Shown here in pieces: positions 28,294-39,339 of a stretch of 64,000 nucleotides of DNA (its first letter is position 1; each line of letters opens with the position of its first letter). A model generated the notes under the pieces. The model was not told the DNA's origin and ran no database searches. It worked only from the letters and a program-made list of their open reading frames with translations. The translations under genes and the position numbers were made by a program. The stretch comes from Herbiconiux flava (GTDB lineage Bacteria > Actinomycetota > Actinomycetes > Actinomycetales > Microbacteriaceae): contig NZ_JACCBM010000001.1 of the NCBI RefSeq assembly GCF_013409865.1, forward strand, positions 124,001 through 188,000, read 5' to 3'.

Positions 28294-28914
28294 GTGAGTG
28301 TGCAGACGGGGGTCTCGACGCGAGTGCTGCGGCCGCGCGCCCAGATCCTCGCGCAGGCGCGCATCGTGGTCGCGGCGCTGACGCTGCCGATCTTCACCGC
28401 CATGCTCTGGTACGCCATTCCCCGCGGCAGCTGGCCGCGGGTGGTGATCGCGTTCGGCTTCGTCGTGCTGCTCTACGTCGCGGCCGTGCTGCTGCTGCGG
28501 GCCGTCAGCATCCGGGTCGATCGGGATGCCGTCATCGAGCGCGGTTTCTTCTCGCACAACCGCGTGCCGGTGAAGCGCATCGCCGGCGCGATCGTGCTCG
28601 ACGTCTACCGCGGGCCCTCGACCGAGACCACGCCGCAGCTCTTCCTGGTCGACACCGCCGGCGAGCTCCTGCTCCGGATGCGCGGCGAGTTCTGGTCGGG
28701 CGACGACATCGAGCGCGTCGCCGCCGCGGTCGACGTGCCGGTTCGGCGCCGCCTCGACCCGGTCACCGCCGCCGCCCTGCGCAAGGAGATGCCCGAGCTG
28801 CTCTACTGGTTCGAGCGCTGGCCCTGGGTGGGCGCGCTCACCGCGGCCGGCACCATCGCCGCCCTGGCGCTGCTCCTGATCGGGCTCATGTCGCCGACCC
28901 TGCTGCTGCCCTGA
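28294..28914 (+). CDS. Small membrane protein, PH-domain-like
   Basis: A 206-residue protein with two membrane helices near 28-70 (IVVAALTLPIFTAMLWYAI and VVIAFGFVVLLYVAAVLLL), a soluble stretch and a C-terminal helix (about 180-203). The soluble part (VSIRVDRDAVIERGFFSHNRVPVKRI) has the look of the bacterial PH-like proteins found in actinobacterial membranes. Function is unknown. The start is the GTG at 28294, directly downstream of a -10 box. Confidence 0.75.
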   Translation: MSVQTGVSTRVLRPRAQILAQARIVVAALTLPIFTAMLWYAIPRGSWPRVVIAFGFVVLLYVAAVLLLRAVSIRVDRDAVIERGFFSHNRVPVKRIAGAIVLDVYRGPSTETTPQLFLVDTAGELLLRMRGEFWSGDDIERVAAAVDVPVRRRLDPVTAAALRKEMPELLYWFERWPWVGALTAAGTIAALALLLIGLMSPTLLLP

Positions 28915-28972
28915 GCGGCCGTCACCCGAGCGGCGGTCACCAGAGCGGCGGGCACCCGAGCCGCAGTCACCC
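28913..28972. repeat. 15-bp tandem repeat, four copies, across convergent stop codons
   Basis: Four head-to-tail copies of GAGCGGC(C/G)GTCACCC begin at 28913, 28928, 28943 and 28958. The last copy contains the stop codon of the minus-strand GNAT gene (TCA at 28967-28969). Copies one and two repeat TCA in the same frame; copy three has GCA. The first copy begins on the plus-strand stop codon. Confidence 0.85.
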
Positions 28973-29527
28973 GAGCATCCGGCCGAACAGCACCCCGTCG
29001 GCGTCGCGCCGCAGCTCCCGGAACCCGACCCGCGGGTAGAACGCCTGCGCGCCCGTGTTCGCCGCGTCGACCCCGAGGTGAACGCCCGCCGTGCCCGCGG
29101 GCAACGCCGCCACGAACGCCTCGATCAGCGCCCGCCCCGCGCCACGCCCCTGGGCGGCCGGCAGCAGGTCGATGTGCAGGTGCGCAGGCAGGTCCGCGGC
29201 CTCCACGATCAGCAGTCGCCCGGCGTGCTTCCGACGTTCGAGAGGTGTCAGGCTCGACGGATGCGCTGCGAAGCGCTCGGCGAAGCGCACCGTGTCGGCC
29301 GTCCCGAGCACGTAGCCCACGACCTCGTCGCCCACCGTCGCCAGCACGGCGAGCGCCGGCTCGAGGTCGAGATAGGGTGTGGCCCAGCGGTCGGTGAGCA
29401 CCCGCAGATCCGGATGCAGACCGCTCGCATCACGCCCCGCGTCGCCGGTGCGCACGCAGATCTCGAGCACGGCCGCCCGATCGCCGGCCCGCGCCGGGTC
29501 GAACGGCCGCAGCGCGATCTCAGGCAC
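28967..29527 (-). CDS. GNAT-family acyltransferase
   Basis: A 186-residue GNAT protein. The acyl-CoA loop lies in LHIDLLPAAQGRGAGRALIEAF, and the C-terminal part reads GAQAFYPRVGFRELRRD. Its start overlaps the end of the racemase gene by eight bases, so the two are translated together. In characterised N-succinylamino acid racemase operons a GNAT protein succinylates the D-amino acid before racemisation. That role is likely here by context, not shown by sequence. Confidence 0.85.
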   Translation of the reverse strand: MPEIALRPFDPARAGDRAAVLEICVRTGDAGRDASGLHPDLRVLTDRWATPYLDLEPALAVLATVGDEVVGYVLGTADTVRFAERFAAHPSSLTPLERRKHAGRLLIVEAADLPAHLHIDLLPAAQGRGAGRALIEAFVAALPAGTAGVHLGVDAANTGAQAFYPRVGFRELRRDADGVLFGRMLG

Positions 29528-30674
29528 GGGTGAGCAGCTCGGCCGGCCTGGTGCGCCACGCGGCCACCAGCTCGGTGCGCACCGTCACGCCGGTGCCGGG
29601 GCCCGAGGGCACGGCCAGCCGTCCGTCGACGAGGACGAACGACTCGGTCAGGTCGTCGGCGAAGTAGCGGTCGGACGCCGAGGTGTCGCCCGGCAGCGTG
29701 AAGCCGGGGAGAGCGGCGAGCGCGACGTTGGCGGCCCGGCCGAGGCCGGTCTCGAGCATCCCGCCGCACCAGACGGCGACGTCGCGCTCGAGGCAGGCGT
29801 CATGGATGCGGATGGCCTCGAGGTACCCGCCGACCCGACCGGCCTTGATGTTCACGATCGAGGTGGCGTCGCGCTCGATCGCGTCGATCGCGACCGCCGT
29901 GCTCGTGATCGACTCGTCGAGGCAGACCGGGGTGTCGATGGCCTTCGCGAGCATCACGTGCGCCGCGATGTCCTCCTCGACGAAGGGCTGCTCGACGAGC
30001 AGCAGCCCGAAGTCGTCGAGCCCGCGGAGGTGGTCGATGTCGGCCACGGTGTAGGCGGTGTTCGCGTCGACCTGCAGCAGCGCATCCGGCCCCAGCATCG
30101 AGCGCACGGCGGCGACCGGTTCGAGGTCCCAGCCCGGCTTGATCTTGAGCTTGATGCGGCGGTAGCCCGCCTCGGAGTACTCGGAGACCTCGTCGAGCAG
30201 TGCCTCGATCGACGGCGCGATGCCCACCGAGACGCCGCAGTCGACCTCGGGCCGCACCGCGCCGAAGTACTCGCCGAAGCTGATGTCGGCGGCCCGGGTC
30301 TGGGCGTCGAGCACAGCCGACTCGAGGGCGGCCTTCGCCATGCGGTGGCCGATGGTGCCGCCCAGCACGCTCGACACCTCGGCGGCGCGCACCGTGCGGG
30401 CCGCGAGCAGGGCCGGGGCGAGATAGCTCCGGATGACGGCGGCCGCCCCCTCGACGTACTCGCTCGAGTACACGGGGTCGGCCATGGCGACGCACTCGCC
30501 CCAGCCCTCGCCCTGGGCGGTGAGCACCCGCACGAGCAGCACGTCGCGGGCGGTCTGGCGGCCGAAGCTCGTCTCGAACGGACGCACGAGCGGCATCGCG
30601 ATGCGGTGCAGCTCGATCGCCTCGATCTCGACCGGCAGGGCCGAGCCGCCGGTGTGCACCGCGATGCCGCTCAT
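29520..30674 (-). CDS. Enolase-superfamily N-acylamino acid racemase / o-succinylbenzoate synthase-type
   Basis: A 384-residue protein of the OSBS/NSAR group. The catalytic lysine pair K175/K177 lies in IKLKIKPG. The metal ligands are D203 (VDANTAY), E228 (VEQPF) and D253 (CLDESI), and the second-side lysine is K277 (NIKAGR). No other menaquinone gene is nearby. The overlapping gene encodes a GNAT protein, which points to N-succinylamino acid racemase rather than menaquinone synthesis. The usual M20 deacylase partner is not in the window. The exact substrate is open. Confidence 0.88.
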   Translation of the reverse strand: MSGIAVHTGGSALPVEIEAIELHRIAMPLVRPFETSFGRQTARDVLLVRVLTAQGEGWGECVAMADPVYSSEYVEGAAAVIRSYLAPALLAARTVRAAEVSSVLGGTIGHRMAKAALESAVLDAQTRAADISFGEYFGAVRPEVDCGVSVGIAPSIEALLDEVSEYSEAGYRRIKLKIKPGWDLEPVAAVRSMLGPDALLQVDANTAYTVADIDHLRGLDDFGLLLVEQPFVEEDIAAHVMLAKAIDTPVCLDESITSTAVAIDAIERDATSIVNIKAGRVGGYLEAIRIHDACLERDVAVWCGGMLETGLGRAANVALAALPGFTLPGDTSASDRYFADDLTESFVLVDGRLAVPSGPGTGVTVRTELVAAWRTRPAELLTRA

Positions 30675-30710
30675 GACGTGACGCCGCTCATGGTCCCGTG
30701 CGCCCTGGCC

Positions 30711-31985
30711 TCAGGCGAGCCGGTCTTCGAGGCCCCAGGCCTGCCCGTAGCCGCCCTCGTCCAGCGGCGCGGCCATCAGGTCGAGGAACGCCTTCGCGTC
30801 GAACGCCTCCGGGCCGAGCACGCCGGTGCCCGTCCACGTTCCCCGAGCGAGCAGCTCGAGCGCGATGACCGGGTTGAGGGCGGTCTGCCAGACGACGCAC
30901 TGGGCCTCGTACTCGGCCATCGTCCACTCGTTGTCGCTGACGTGGTAGAGGTACACCTCGCGCGGCTCGCCGTCGGTGCCGGTGCCCGTGACCCAGAGGC
31001 CGGCGCAGGTCTTGCCCGTCATGAAGGGGCCGAGGGTCGCGGGGTCGGGCAGGCCGGCGGCGACGACGTCGCGGGGGGCGACCTCGACGGGGCCGTTCGC
31101 CGAGCGCACGCGCACGGGCTGGGTCTTGTCGAGGCCGAGCTGGTGCAGCGTCTTCAGGATGCCGATGAACTCCTCGCCGAGCCCGTACTTGAACGTCACG
31201 CGCTTGGCGTCGACCCAGCGCGGCATCAGCAGCACCTCCTCGTGCTCGACGTTGACGCACTCGACGTCGCCGATGCCCTCGGGGAAGGTGAAGACCTCGG
31301 GCTCCGAGAACGGCGGCGTGGTGAACCAGCCGGTGTCCTTCTCCCAGATCACAGGAGGGTTCAGGCACTCCTCGATCGTGGTCCAGATCGAGAACGAGGG
31401 GGCGAAGATCTCGTTGCCGTCGCTGTCGCGCACCACGAGGTTGGCGCCGTCGCGCGTGCCGAGCTCGTCGATCTCGCTGAACAGGTGGTCGGCCGCGTAG
31501 CGGGCGAAGACATCGGAGAGGCCGGGCTCGACGCCCATGCCGACGAGGGCGAGCCGGCCGGCCTTCTCCCAGTCGGGCGCCTGCGCGAACTGGTCGTCGC
31601 CGAGCTTGACGCCGGTCTCGGTGTACGGGTTCGTGGGGTGCGGCTCCGACAGGCTCATGGCCATGTCGAGGTAGTCGGCGCCCGCAGCGAGCGCCCCGGC
31701 GAAGATGGTCGGCACGAACTTCGGCTCGACCGCGTTCATCACGTGGGTGGCGCCGTGCCTGCGGGCGACCTCGGCGACGTCGTCGGGGTTCGAGGCGTCG
31801 ATGCGGTCGGCGGTGAAGCGGGCCGCGACGTCGGGGCCGTGCTTGCCCTCGACCCACGCGACGGTGCGTTCGGCTCGGGCGAGGTCGTAGTCGGTGACGA
31901 CGATGTGGTCGTAGAAGCTGCGGCGTGCGGCGATCTTGGCGATCGCGTCGCCGACACCGCCCGCGCCGACAAGGAGGATTCTCAT
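30711..31985 (-). CDS. Saccharopine dehydrogenase-like oxidoreductase
   Basis: A 424-residue protein with an N-terminal NAD(P)-binding fold (LLVGAGGVGDAIA, 4-16) and the LYS9-like substrate domain (YLDMAMSLSEPHP, MGVEPGLSDVFARYAA, then FKYGLGEEFIGILKTL). Related enzymes act on saccharopine, carboxynorspermidine or other imino-acid adducts. It is coupled to the PAP2 gene by an ATGA overlap and lies 36 bp before the racemase gene. With the racemase and GNAT it may belong to an amino acid or opine catabolic route; the substrate is unknown. Confidence 0.85.
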   Translation of the reverse strand: MRILLVGAGGVGDAIAKIAARRSFYDHIVVTDYDLARAERTVAWVEGKHGPDVAARFTADRIDASNPDDVAEVARRHGATHVMNAVEPKFVPTIFAGALAAGADYLDMAMSLSEPHPTNPYTETGVKLGDDQFAQAPDWEKAGRLALVGMGVEPGLSDVFARYAADHLFSEIDELGTRDGANLVVRDSDGNEIFAPSFSIWTTIEECLNPPVIWEKDTGWFTTPPFSEPEVFTFPEGIGDVECVNVEHEEVLLMPRWVDAKRVTFKYGLGEEFIGILKTLHQLGLDKTQPVRVRSANGPVEVAPRDVVAAGLPDPATLGPFMTGKTCAGLWVTGTGTDGEPREVYLYHVSDNEWTMAEYEAQCVVWQTALNPVIALELLARGTWTGTGVLGPEAFDAKAFLDLMAAPLDEGGYGQAWGLEDRLA

Positions 31986-32722
31986 GCCCCGACGCTACCG
32001 GTAACCCCGGGCGGAGCGGAACGGTTCCAGATCGGCCGATGGTCACGCACCCGCTCGGCGTAGATCTTCGACGCGAAGGGGGCCCAGACCAGCGCGGCGA
32101 CGCCCGCACCGAGGAGCAGACCGCCGATGGTGTCGGTGAGCCAGTGCGCACCGAGGTAGGTGCGGCTCGCCATCATCAGCAGGGTGTAGACCGAGCCGGC
32201 CACCCAGATCCAGGTGCGCGCGAAGACGATGCCGAGCACCACGGCGAGCGTCGCCGCGTTCGCGGAGTGACCGGAGGGGAAGGAGCCGAAGTCGCTGACG
32301 ACCAGCATGTCCTCGGGCCGGGGCCGCCCGACCGCGGTCTTCAGCACCTGCACGACGGCCGCGCTCAGGATGATCGAGATCGTGAAGAACAGCGCGGCCC
32401 AGGGACGTCGGAAGATCAGCAGCAGCGCGATCACGACGAGCGGGATGACGATCACCGCGAGGAACCCGCCGCCGAGGTAGTTCATCATGAGCGACGGCGC
32501 TTCGAGGACCGGCGTGCGATTCTCGAGGATCTCGTCCATCCACTCCTCGTCGATGCCGAACGGCAGCCCCTGCTCGCGCACGACGACGATGACCCCGAGC
32601 AGCACGGCGACCAGGAGCGCCACGACCGCCGAGACCACGGGCCAGCGCCGGGTGACCTTGTAGGGGACGGGAGGCTCCGGCGGGCCGAGCGTGTCGGCGG
32701 GCGGCGGCGTCTGATCTGACAT
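31982..32722 (-). CDS. PAP2-family membrane phosphatase
   Basis: A 246-residue membrane protein with about six helices. All three acid-phosphatase motifs are present: KTAVGRPRP, FPSGHSANA, and SRTYLGAHWLTD with the catalytic His. Such enzymes remove phosphate from lipid phosphates such as undecaprenyl diphosphate or phosphatidic acid, on the outer membrane face. I chose the ATG at 32722. It ends in a four-base overlap with the saccharopine-dehydrogenase-like gene. Confidence 0.92.
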   Translation of the reverse strand: MSDQTPPPADTLGPPEPPVPYKVTRRWPVVSAVVALLVAVLLGVIVVVREQGLPFGIDEEWMDEILENRTPVLEAPSLMMNYLGGGFLAVIVIPLVVIALLLIFRRPWAALFFTISIILSAAVVQVLKTAVGRPRPEDMLVVSDFGSFPSGHSANAATLAVVLGIVFARTWIWVAGSVYTLLMMASRTYLGAHWLTDTIGGLLLGAGVAALVWAPFASKIYAERVRDHRPIWNRSAPPGVTGSVGA

Positions 32723-32736
32723 CCCGTGAGCGTACC

Positions 32737-33966
32737 TCAGTGCCCGAGAGCCGGCACCCGCTTCGGCCGCACCACGAACCACAGCGACAGGATGCTCACG
32801 AGCGCCGTCGCCCCCATCACCGCCGCCATCGGTGTGGCCGAGTCGATGCCGAGCACGCCCACCAGGGGCGACACGATCCCGGCCATCCCGAAGTTCACGG
32901 CGCCGAGCAGCGACGCCGCGGTGCCGGCCTCGTGGCCGTGCGCGTTCAGCGCCAGCACCTGGACGCACGGGAAGGTGAGCCCGCAGGAGGCGATGAAGAA
33001 CCAGAGCGGGATGAGCGTGCCCCAGAGTCCCAGCCCGAGCACGGAGAACAGCGCGATCAGTGCCGCGCAGGTGAAAAGCAGCACGGTCGAGACCGCGAGG
33101 ATCCACTGCGGACCGAACCAGCGGGTCAGCCGGGCGCTGATCTGCGTGCCCGCGACGATGCCGAGCGAGTTGACGGCGAAGAGCAGGCCGTACTGCTGGG
33201 GGTCGAAGCCGTAGACCTGCTGGAACAGGAAGGAGCTGGCCGAGAGGTAGGAGAACAGCCCCGAGAAGGTCATGCCGCCGATCAGGGCGACGCCGACGAA
33301 GATCGGGTCGGTCAGCACGTTGCGGTAGCGGCGCAGCACGCCCGAGCCCCCGGCGCCGCTCCTCCGTTCCTTCGGCAGCGTCTCGTTGATCCAGAGCGAC
33401 ACCACGGTCACCACGAGCGCCCCGTAGGCGGCGAGCACCCAGAAGATGCCCCGCCAGTCCACCACGAGCAGCAGCTGCGAGCCGATCACCGGCGCGATGA
33501 TCGGGGCGAGGCCGGAGACGAGCGCGAGCCGGGACAGCATGACCACCAGCCGGCGCCCGCCGAACAGGTCGCGCACCATCGCCATCGCGACTACGCCTCC
33601 GGCCGCGGCGCCCATGCCCTGGACGACCCGGAACACCCCGAGACTCACGATCTCGGGCGCGAGCGCCGCACCGACGCACGCCAGCACGTGCACCGACGAG
33701 GCGATGATGATGGGCATCCGTCGCCCGACCCGGTCGCTCAGCGGCCCCACCAGCAGCTGCCCCAGCGCGAAACCCAGGGTGGTGCCGGTGAGGGTGAGCT
33801 GGATCGCGGCGGCCGAGACGCCGAAGTCGGACTCGAGCACCGGGAACGCCGGCAGGTAGAGGTCGATCGTGAACGGTCCGAGCGCCACGAGAGCGCCGAG
33901 GATGATGACGTAGAAGAAGCGGCGCCGACCGCTCAGCGCGTCGCCCGGGTGCAGGACCGTCGTCAA
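32737..33966 (-). CDS. Bcr/CflA-type multidrug efflux MFS transporter
   Basis: A 409-residue, twelve-helix major facilitator. The N-terminal half carries DLYLPAFPVLESDFGVSAAAIQLTLT and the loop motif GPLSDRVGRRMPI, which identify the Bcr/CflA drug:proton antiporters. It starts one base after the aldo/keto reductase stop and ends 14 bp before the PAP2 gene, so it is part of the minus-strand run. The substrate cannot be predicted. Confidence 0.93.
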   Translation of the reverse strand: MTTVLHPGDALSGRRRFFYVIILGALVALGPFTIDLYLPAFPVLESDFGVSAAAIQLTLTGTTLGFALGQLLVGPLSDRVGRRMPIIIASSVHVLACVGAALAPEIVSLGVFRVVQGMGAAAGGVVAMAMVRDLFGGRRLVVMLSRLALVSGLAPIIAPVIGSQLLLVVDWRGIFWVLAAYGALVVTVVSLWINETLPKERRSGAGGSGVLRRYRNVLTDPIFVGVALIGGMTFSGLFSYLSASSFLFQQVYGFDPQQYGLLFAVNSLGIVAGTQISARLTRWFGPQWILAVSTVLLFTCAALIALFSVLGLGLWGTLIPLWFFIASCGLTFPCVQVLALNAHGHEAGTAASLLGAVNFGMAGIVSPLVGVLGIDSATPMAAVMGATALVSILSLWFVVRPKRVPALGH

Positions 33967-33967
33967 A

Positions 33968-34981
<1,014 letters not shown>

Positions 34982-35049
34982 CGCGGGGCTCGTTTCTCTT
35001 CGGCTCTTCGGCTCTTCGGTGAGGTGTGGGGCTGGGGGGTGAGTGGGGT

Positions 35050-35862
35050 TCAGGGGGCCGCGAGCACGTCGAGGCCGGCGGCTCTGAGGGCCGCGAGCCG
35101 CTCGTCGTGCCCGGCCGGGGCGTCGGCTCCGGATGCGGTGACCAGCAGCTCGAAGTCGGCCAGGGCTCCCACGATACCCACGTCGGCGTGCCCGATCTTC
35201 GACGGGTCGGCCACGACGACGGCGCGGTCGCTCGCCGCCACCATCGCGCTCTTCAACTCGGACTCGGGGAGGTTGACGTTCGTCACCCCGGCGCGGGCGT
35301 CGACCCCGGTGCAGCCGATGATCGCGAGGTCCGCGTGCAGGCGGCTGAGCAGCGCCGAGGCGTAGGGCGCGACGAGCGAGTGCTGGAGGGGCCGGAGCGT
35401 GCCGCCGGTGACGACGACCGTGAAGCGCGGGATCGCGTCCTCGAGCGCGAGCGCGATGGAGAGACCGTTCGTGATCACGACCACGTCGTCGAGGTCGTCG
35501 CGCTCGAGGAGGGCGTCGGCCACGGCCGCGGTGGTGGTGCCGACGTCGAGCAGCACGCTGCTGCCGCTCTCGACGAGCGCGGCGGCGGCGACGCCGATGC
35601 GGCGCTTCTCGTCGGCCCAGGTCGCCCGCGCCGACTCGAAGGAGGGCTCGAGGGCATCGGTGCGGGGGGACATGCCGCGGAGCACCGCTCCCCCGTGCAC
35701 GCGGTCGACGGCTCCGTCGCGCTCGAGCGCGGCGAGGTCGCTGCGCACGGTGACCTCCGAGACGCCCAGCTCGCGGCTGAGCTCGGCGACGCGGGCGAAC
35801 CCGGTGGCCGCGACGAGCTCGAGCACGCGAGTGCGCCGCACGGTCGACGCGTCATTCCCCAT
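35050..35862 (-). CDS. DeoR-family transcriptional regulator
   Basis: A 270-residue repressor-type protein: an N-terminal DeoR winged helix (RVAELSRELGVSEVTVRSDLAALERDG, about 23-49) and a sugar-phosphate sensor domain (SSVLLDVGTTTAAVADAL, ITNGLSIALAL, IIGCTGVDARAGVTN). It is divergent from galT, with only 72 bp between the start codons, and should regulate galTKE in response to a galactose metabolite. A TAAGAT -10 candidate sits six bases before its ATG, so its mRNA may be leaderless, although GGAGG lies between them. Confidence 0.92.
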   Translation of the reverse strand: MGNDASTVRRTRVLELVAATGFARVAELSRELGVSEVTVRSDLAALERDGAVDRVHGGAVLRGMSPRTDALEPSFESARATWADEKRRIGVAAAALVESGSSVLLDVGTTTAAVADALLERDDLDDVVVITNGLSIALALEDAIPRFTVVVTGGTLRPLQHSLVAPYASALLSRLHADLAIIGCTGVDARAGVTNVNLPESELKSAMVAASDRAVVVADPSKIGHADVGIVGALADFELLVTASGADAPAGHDERLAALRAAGLDVLAAP

Positions 35863-35868
35863 GCCTCC

Positions 35869-35934
35869 ATCTTACGCATTCGAAACCAGATTGGCGGGCT
35901 TGACTTTCGGGTTCGAAACTGGCGTAATCGAGGG
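35869..35934 (+). promoter_or_regulatory. galT promoter with twin TTCGAAAC operator boxes
   Basis: The plus-strand promoter is TTGACT (35900-35905), a 17-bp spacer, and CGTAAT (35923-35928). Six bases later comes the galT GTG, so the mRNA is leaderless. Two copies of TTCGAAAC lie at 35879-35886 and 35912-35919, 33 bp apart. They are framed by inverted TTACGC (35872-35877) and GCGTAA (35922-35927). One box is inside the spacer, so a bound DeoR protein would block the polymerase. Confidence 0.7.
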
Positions 35935-37071
35935 GTGCAGACCCTCAGCAACGGAATCATCAAGCGGGTGCACCGTCTCTCCGACGGCCGCGAGCTGATC
36001 TACTTCGACGACCCCGACACCCTGCTGCCCCCCGAGCGGGCCGACGACGCGCGCCCCGAGGCGCCCCGGCCGCCGGTGGCGCAGATGCGGCAGGACCCGC
36101 TGACCGGCGAGTGGGTCTCCATCGCCGCCGCGCGCCAGAACCGCGTGATGCTGCCCCCGAAGCACCTCGACCCGCTCGCCCCGTCGAGCCCCGAGAACCT
36201 CACCGAAGTGCCGAGCGACTACGACGTCGCGGTGTTCGAGAACAAGTCGCCGTCATTCGGCCCCGACCTGGCGCCCGAGGGCGCCGACCCGGCCGTCGCC
36301 CTCGCGGAGCTGCGGGAGGTCGGCCTCGGCCGCACCGCCACCTCGGTGGGCCGCTGCGAGGTCGTCTGCTTCAGCCCCGCGACCGAGGGCTCCTTCGCCG
36401 ACCTGCCCGTCACCCGCGCACGCACCGTGATCGAGGCCTGGGCCGACCGCACCGCCGCGCTCTCGGCGCTGCCCGGGGTGCAGCAGGTCTTCCCGTTCGA
36501 GAACCGCGGCGAGGCCATCGGCGTCACGCTGCACCACCCCCACGGCCAGATCTACTCCTACCCCTACATCACCCCGCGCACGCAGAAGCTGATCTCGTCG
36601 ATCGAGAGCTACGGCCCTACGCTGTTCGCCGACATCCTCGACTTCGAGCGCGGCTCCGACCGCGTGCTGATCGAAGGTGAGCACGTCACCGCCTTCGTGC
36701 CGTTCGCGGCGCGCTGGCCCGTCGAGGTGCACCTGCTGATGAACCGGCACGTGCCCGACTTCGCCGAGACCACCCCCGAGGAGCGCGACGAGCTCGCGGT
36801 CGTCTACCGCCGCATCCTGCGCGCCGTCGACCGCCTCTACGACACCCCGACGCCGTACATCTCGGCCTGGCACCAGGCACCGGTGAACGAGCACCGCGAC
36901 GACATCCGCCTGATGCTGCAGATCACCTCGCCGCGCCGAGCGGCCGACAAGATGAAGTTCCTGGCCGGCTCCGAAGCCGCCATGGGCGCCTTCATCGGAG
37001 ACGTTCCGCCCGAGACGGCGGCCGGCCTCCTGAAGGACGCCCTCGCCCGCGCAGACAAGGACGACGCATGA
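35935..37071 (+). CDS. galT: Galactose-1-phosphate uridylyltransferase
   Basis: It exchanges UMP between UDP-glucose and galactose 1-phosphate in the Leloir pathway. The 378-residue protein carries the active-site HPHGQ, with the nucleophile H203. The flanking motif FENRGEAIGVTLHHPHG matches the family. The start is the GTG at 35935, where transcription should also begin. The stop overlaps the galK ATG by four bases. Confidence 0.97.
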   Translation: MQTLSNGIIKRVHRLSDGRELIYFDDPDTLLPPERADDARPEAPRPPVAQMRQDPLTGEWVSIAAARQNRVMLPPKHLDPLAPSSPENLTEVPSDYDVAVFENKSPSFGPDLAPEGADPAVALAELREVGLGRTATSVGRCEVVCFSPATEGSFADLPVTRARTVIEAWADRTAALSALPGVQQVFPFENRGEAIGVTLHHPHGQIYSYPYITPRTQKLISSIESYGPTLFADILDFERGSDRVLIEGEHVTAFVPFAARWPVEVHLLMNRHVPDFAETTPEERDELAVVYRRILRAVDRLYDTPTPYISAWHQAPVNEHRDDIRLMLQITSPRRAADKMKFLAGSEAAMGAFIGDVPPETAAGLLKDALARADKDDA

Positions 37072-38311
37072 CCGACACCACCACCTCCGCCCCCGCACCA
37101 AAGGGCCTCGACGAGCTCGACTCCGCCGCCGTCCGCGGCTTCGCGGCCGCCTACGGCGAGGCTCCGACCTCGCTCTGGGCCGCTCCCGGCCGGGTCAACT
37201 TCATCGGCGAGCACACCGATTACAACGACGGCTTCGTGCTGCCCTTCGCGATCGACCGCCACACGGTGATGGCCGCGCGGGTGCGCGACGACCGCCTGGT
37301 GCGGGTCTCGTCGTCGTTCACCGACGAGATCGTCGAGATCTCGATCGACGACCTCTCGGCCGAATCCGTGTCGGGCTGGTCGGCCTACCCCCTCGGCGTG
37401 ATCTGGGCCGCCGGCGTGCAGGGCGCCGACCTCGCCCGGGTGCCCGGCCTCGACCTGTACGTCGTCTCCGACATCCCGGTCGGCGCGGGGCTGTCGTCCA
37501 GCGCCGCGCTCGAGAGCGTCGTCGGCATCGCGATCGACGAGCTGTGGGGCCTCGGCTTCGACCGCCGCACCCTCGCCGTGATCGGCCGCCGTGCCGAGAA
37601 CGAGGCCGTGGGGGCGCCCACGGGCATCATGGACCAGTCGGCCGTGCTGCTCGGCCGCCTCGACTCGGCCGTGCTGATCGACTGCCGCTCGCTCGAGACC
37701 CGCGTCGTGCCGCTCGGCCTCGACGACGAGGAGCTCGTCATCGTCGTCACCGACACCCGGGTCGAGCACGAGCACGCCACCGGCGGGTACGCCGCCCGCC
37801 GCGCCTCGTGCGAGCTCGGAGCCCGCACCCTCGGGGTGCCGTCGCTGCGCGACCTCGGCCCCGACGACCTCGGCCGCGCCGAGGAGCTGCTCGACGACGA
37901 GACCTTCCGCCGCGTGCGCCACATCATCACCGAGAACGAGCGCGTGCTCGACCTCGTGCGCACGCTCGAGAAGCACGGCGCCGGCGCGGTCGGTGCCCAG
38001 CTCGACGCCTCGCACACCTCGATGCGCGACGACTTCGAGATCTCGGTGCCCGAGCTCGACCTGTCCGTCGAGGTGGCCCGCCGCGTCGGTGCGATCGGCT
38101 CCAGGATGACCGGCGGCGGCTTCGGCGGATCGTCGATCGCCCTGATCCACCGCTCGAAGGCCGAGGCGCTGGCCGAGGCCCAGCGCGCCGCGTTCGCCGA
38201 GGCGGGCTACCGCGAGCCCGTGGTGTTCACCGTGGTGCCGTCGGAGGGGGCCGTCCGCCGGCCGTTCGGCGAAGCATCCGTCACCGACCCCGCCATCGAG
38301 AGGATCTCGGA

Positions 38312-38315
<4 letters not shown>
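37068..38315 (+). CDS. galK: Galactokinase
   Basis: It phosphorylates galactose at C1 with ATP. The 415 residues have the galactokinase signature GRVNFIGEHTDYNDGFVLP, the GHMP-kinase phosphate loop VGAGLSSSAALE, and the C-terminal MTGGGFGGSSI. Length is normal. It overlaps both galT and galE by four bases, so the three are translationally coupled. Confidence 0.98.
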
Positions 38316-39274
<959 letters not shown>

Positions 39275-39339
39275 CGCTTGAGGTGTAAGGGGCCGCTCCG
39301 TCACGGCGGGCTGCCGGTCTCGGCGTCCCGTCGGTCGGC

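Noticed and set aside
28913..28972. CRISPR-like array.
   Set aside because: The 15-bp units are directly adjacent without spacers, and no cas genes are near. It is a simple tandem repeat.
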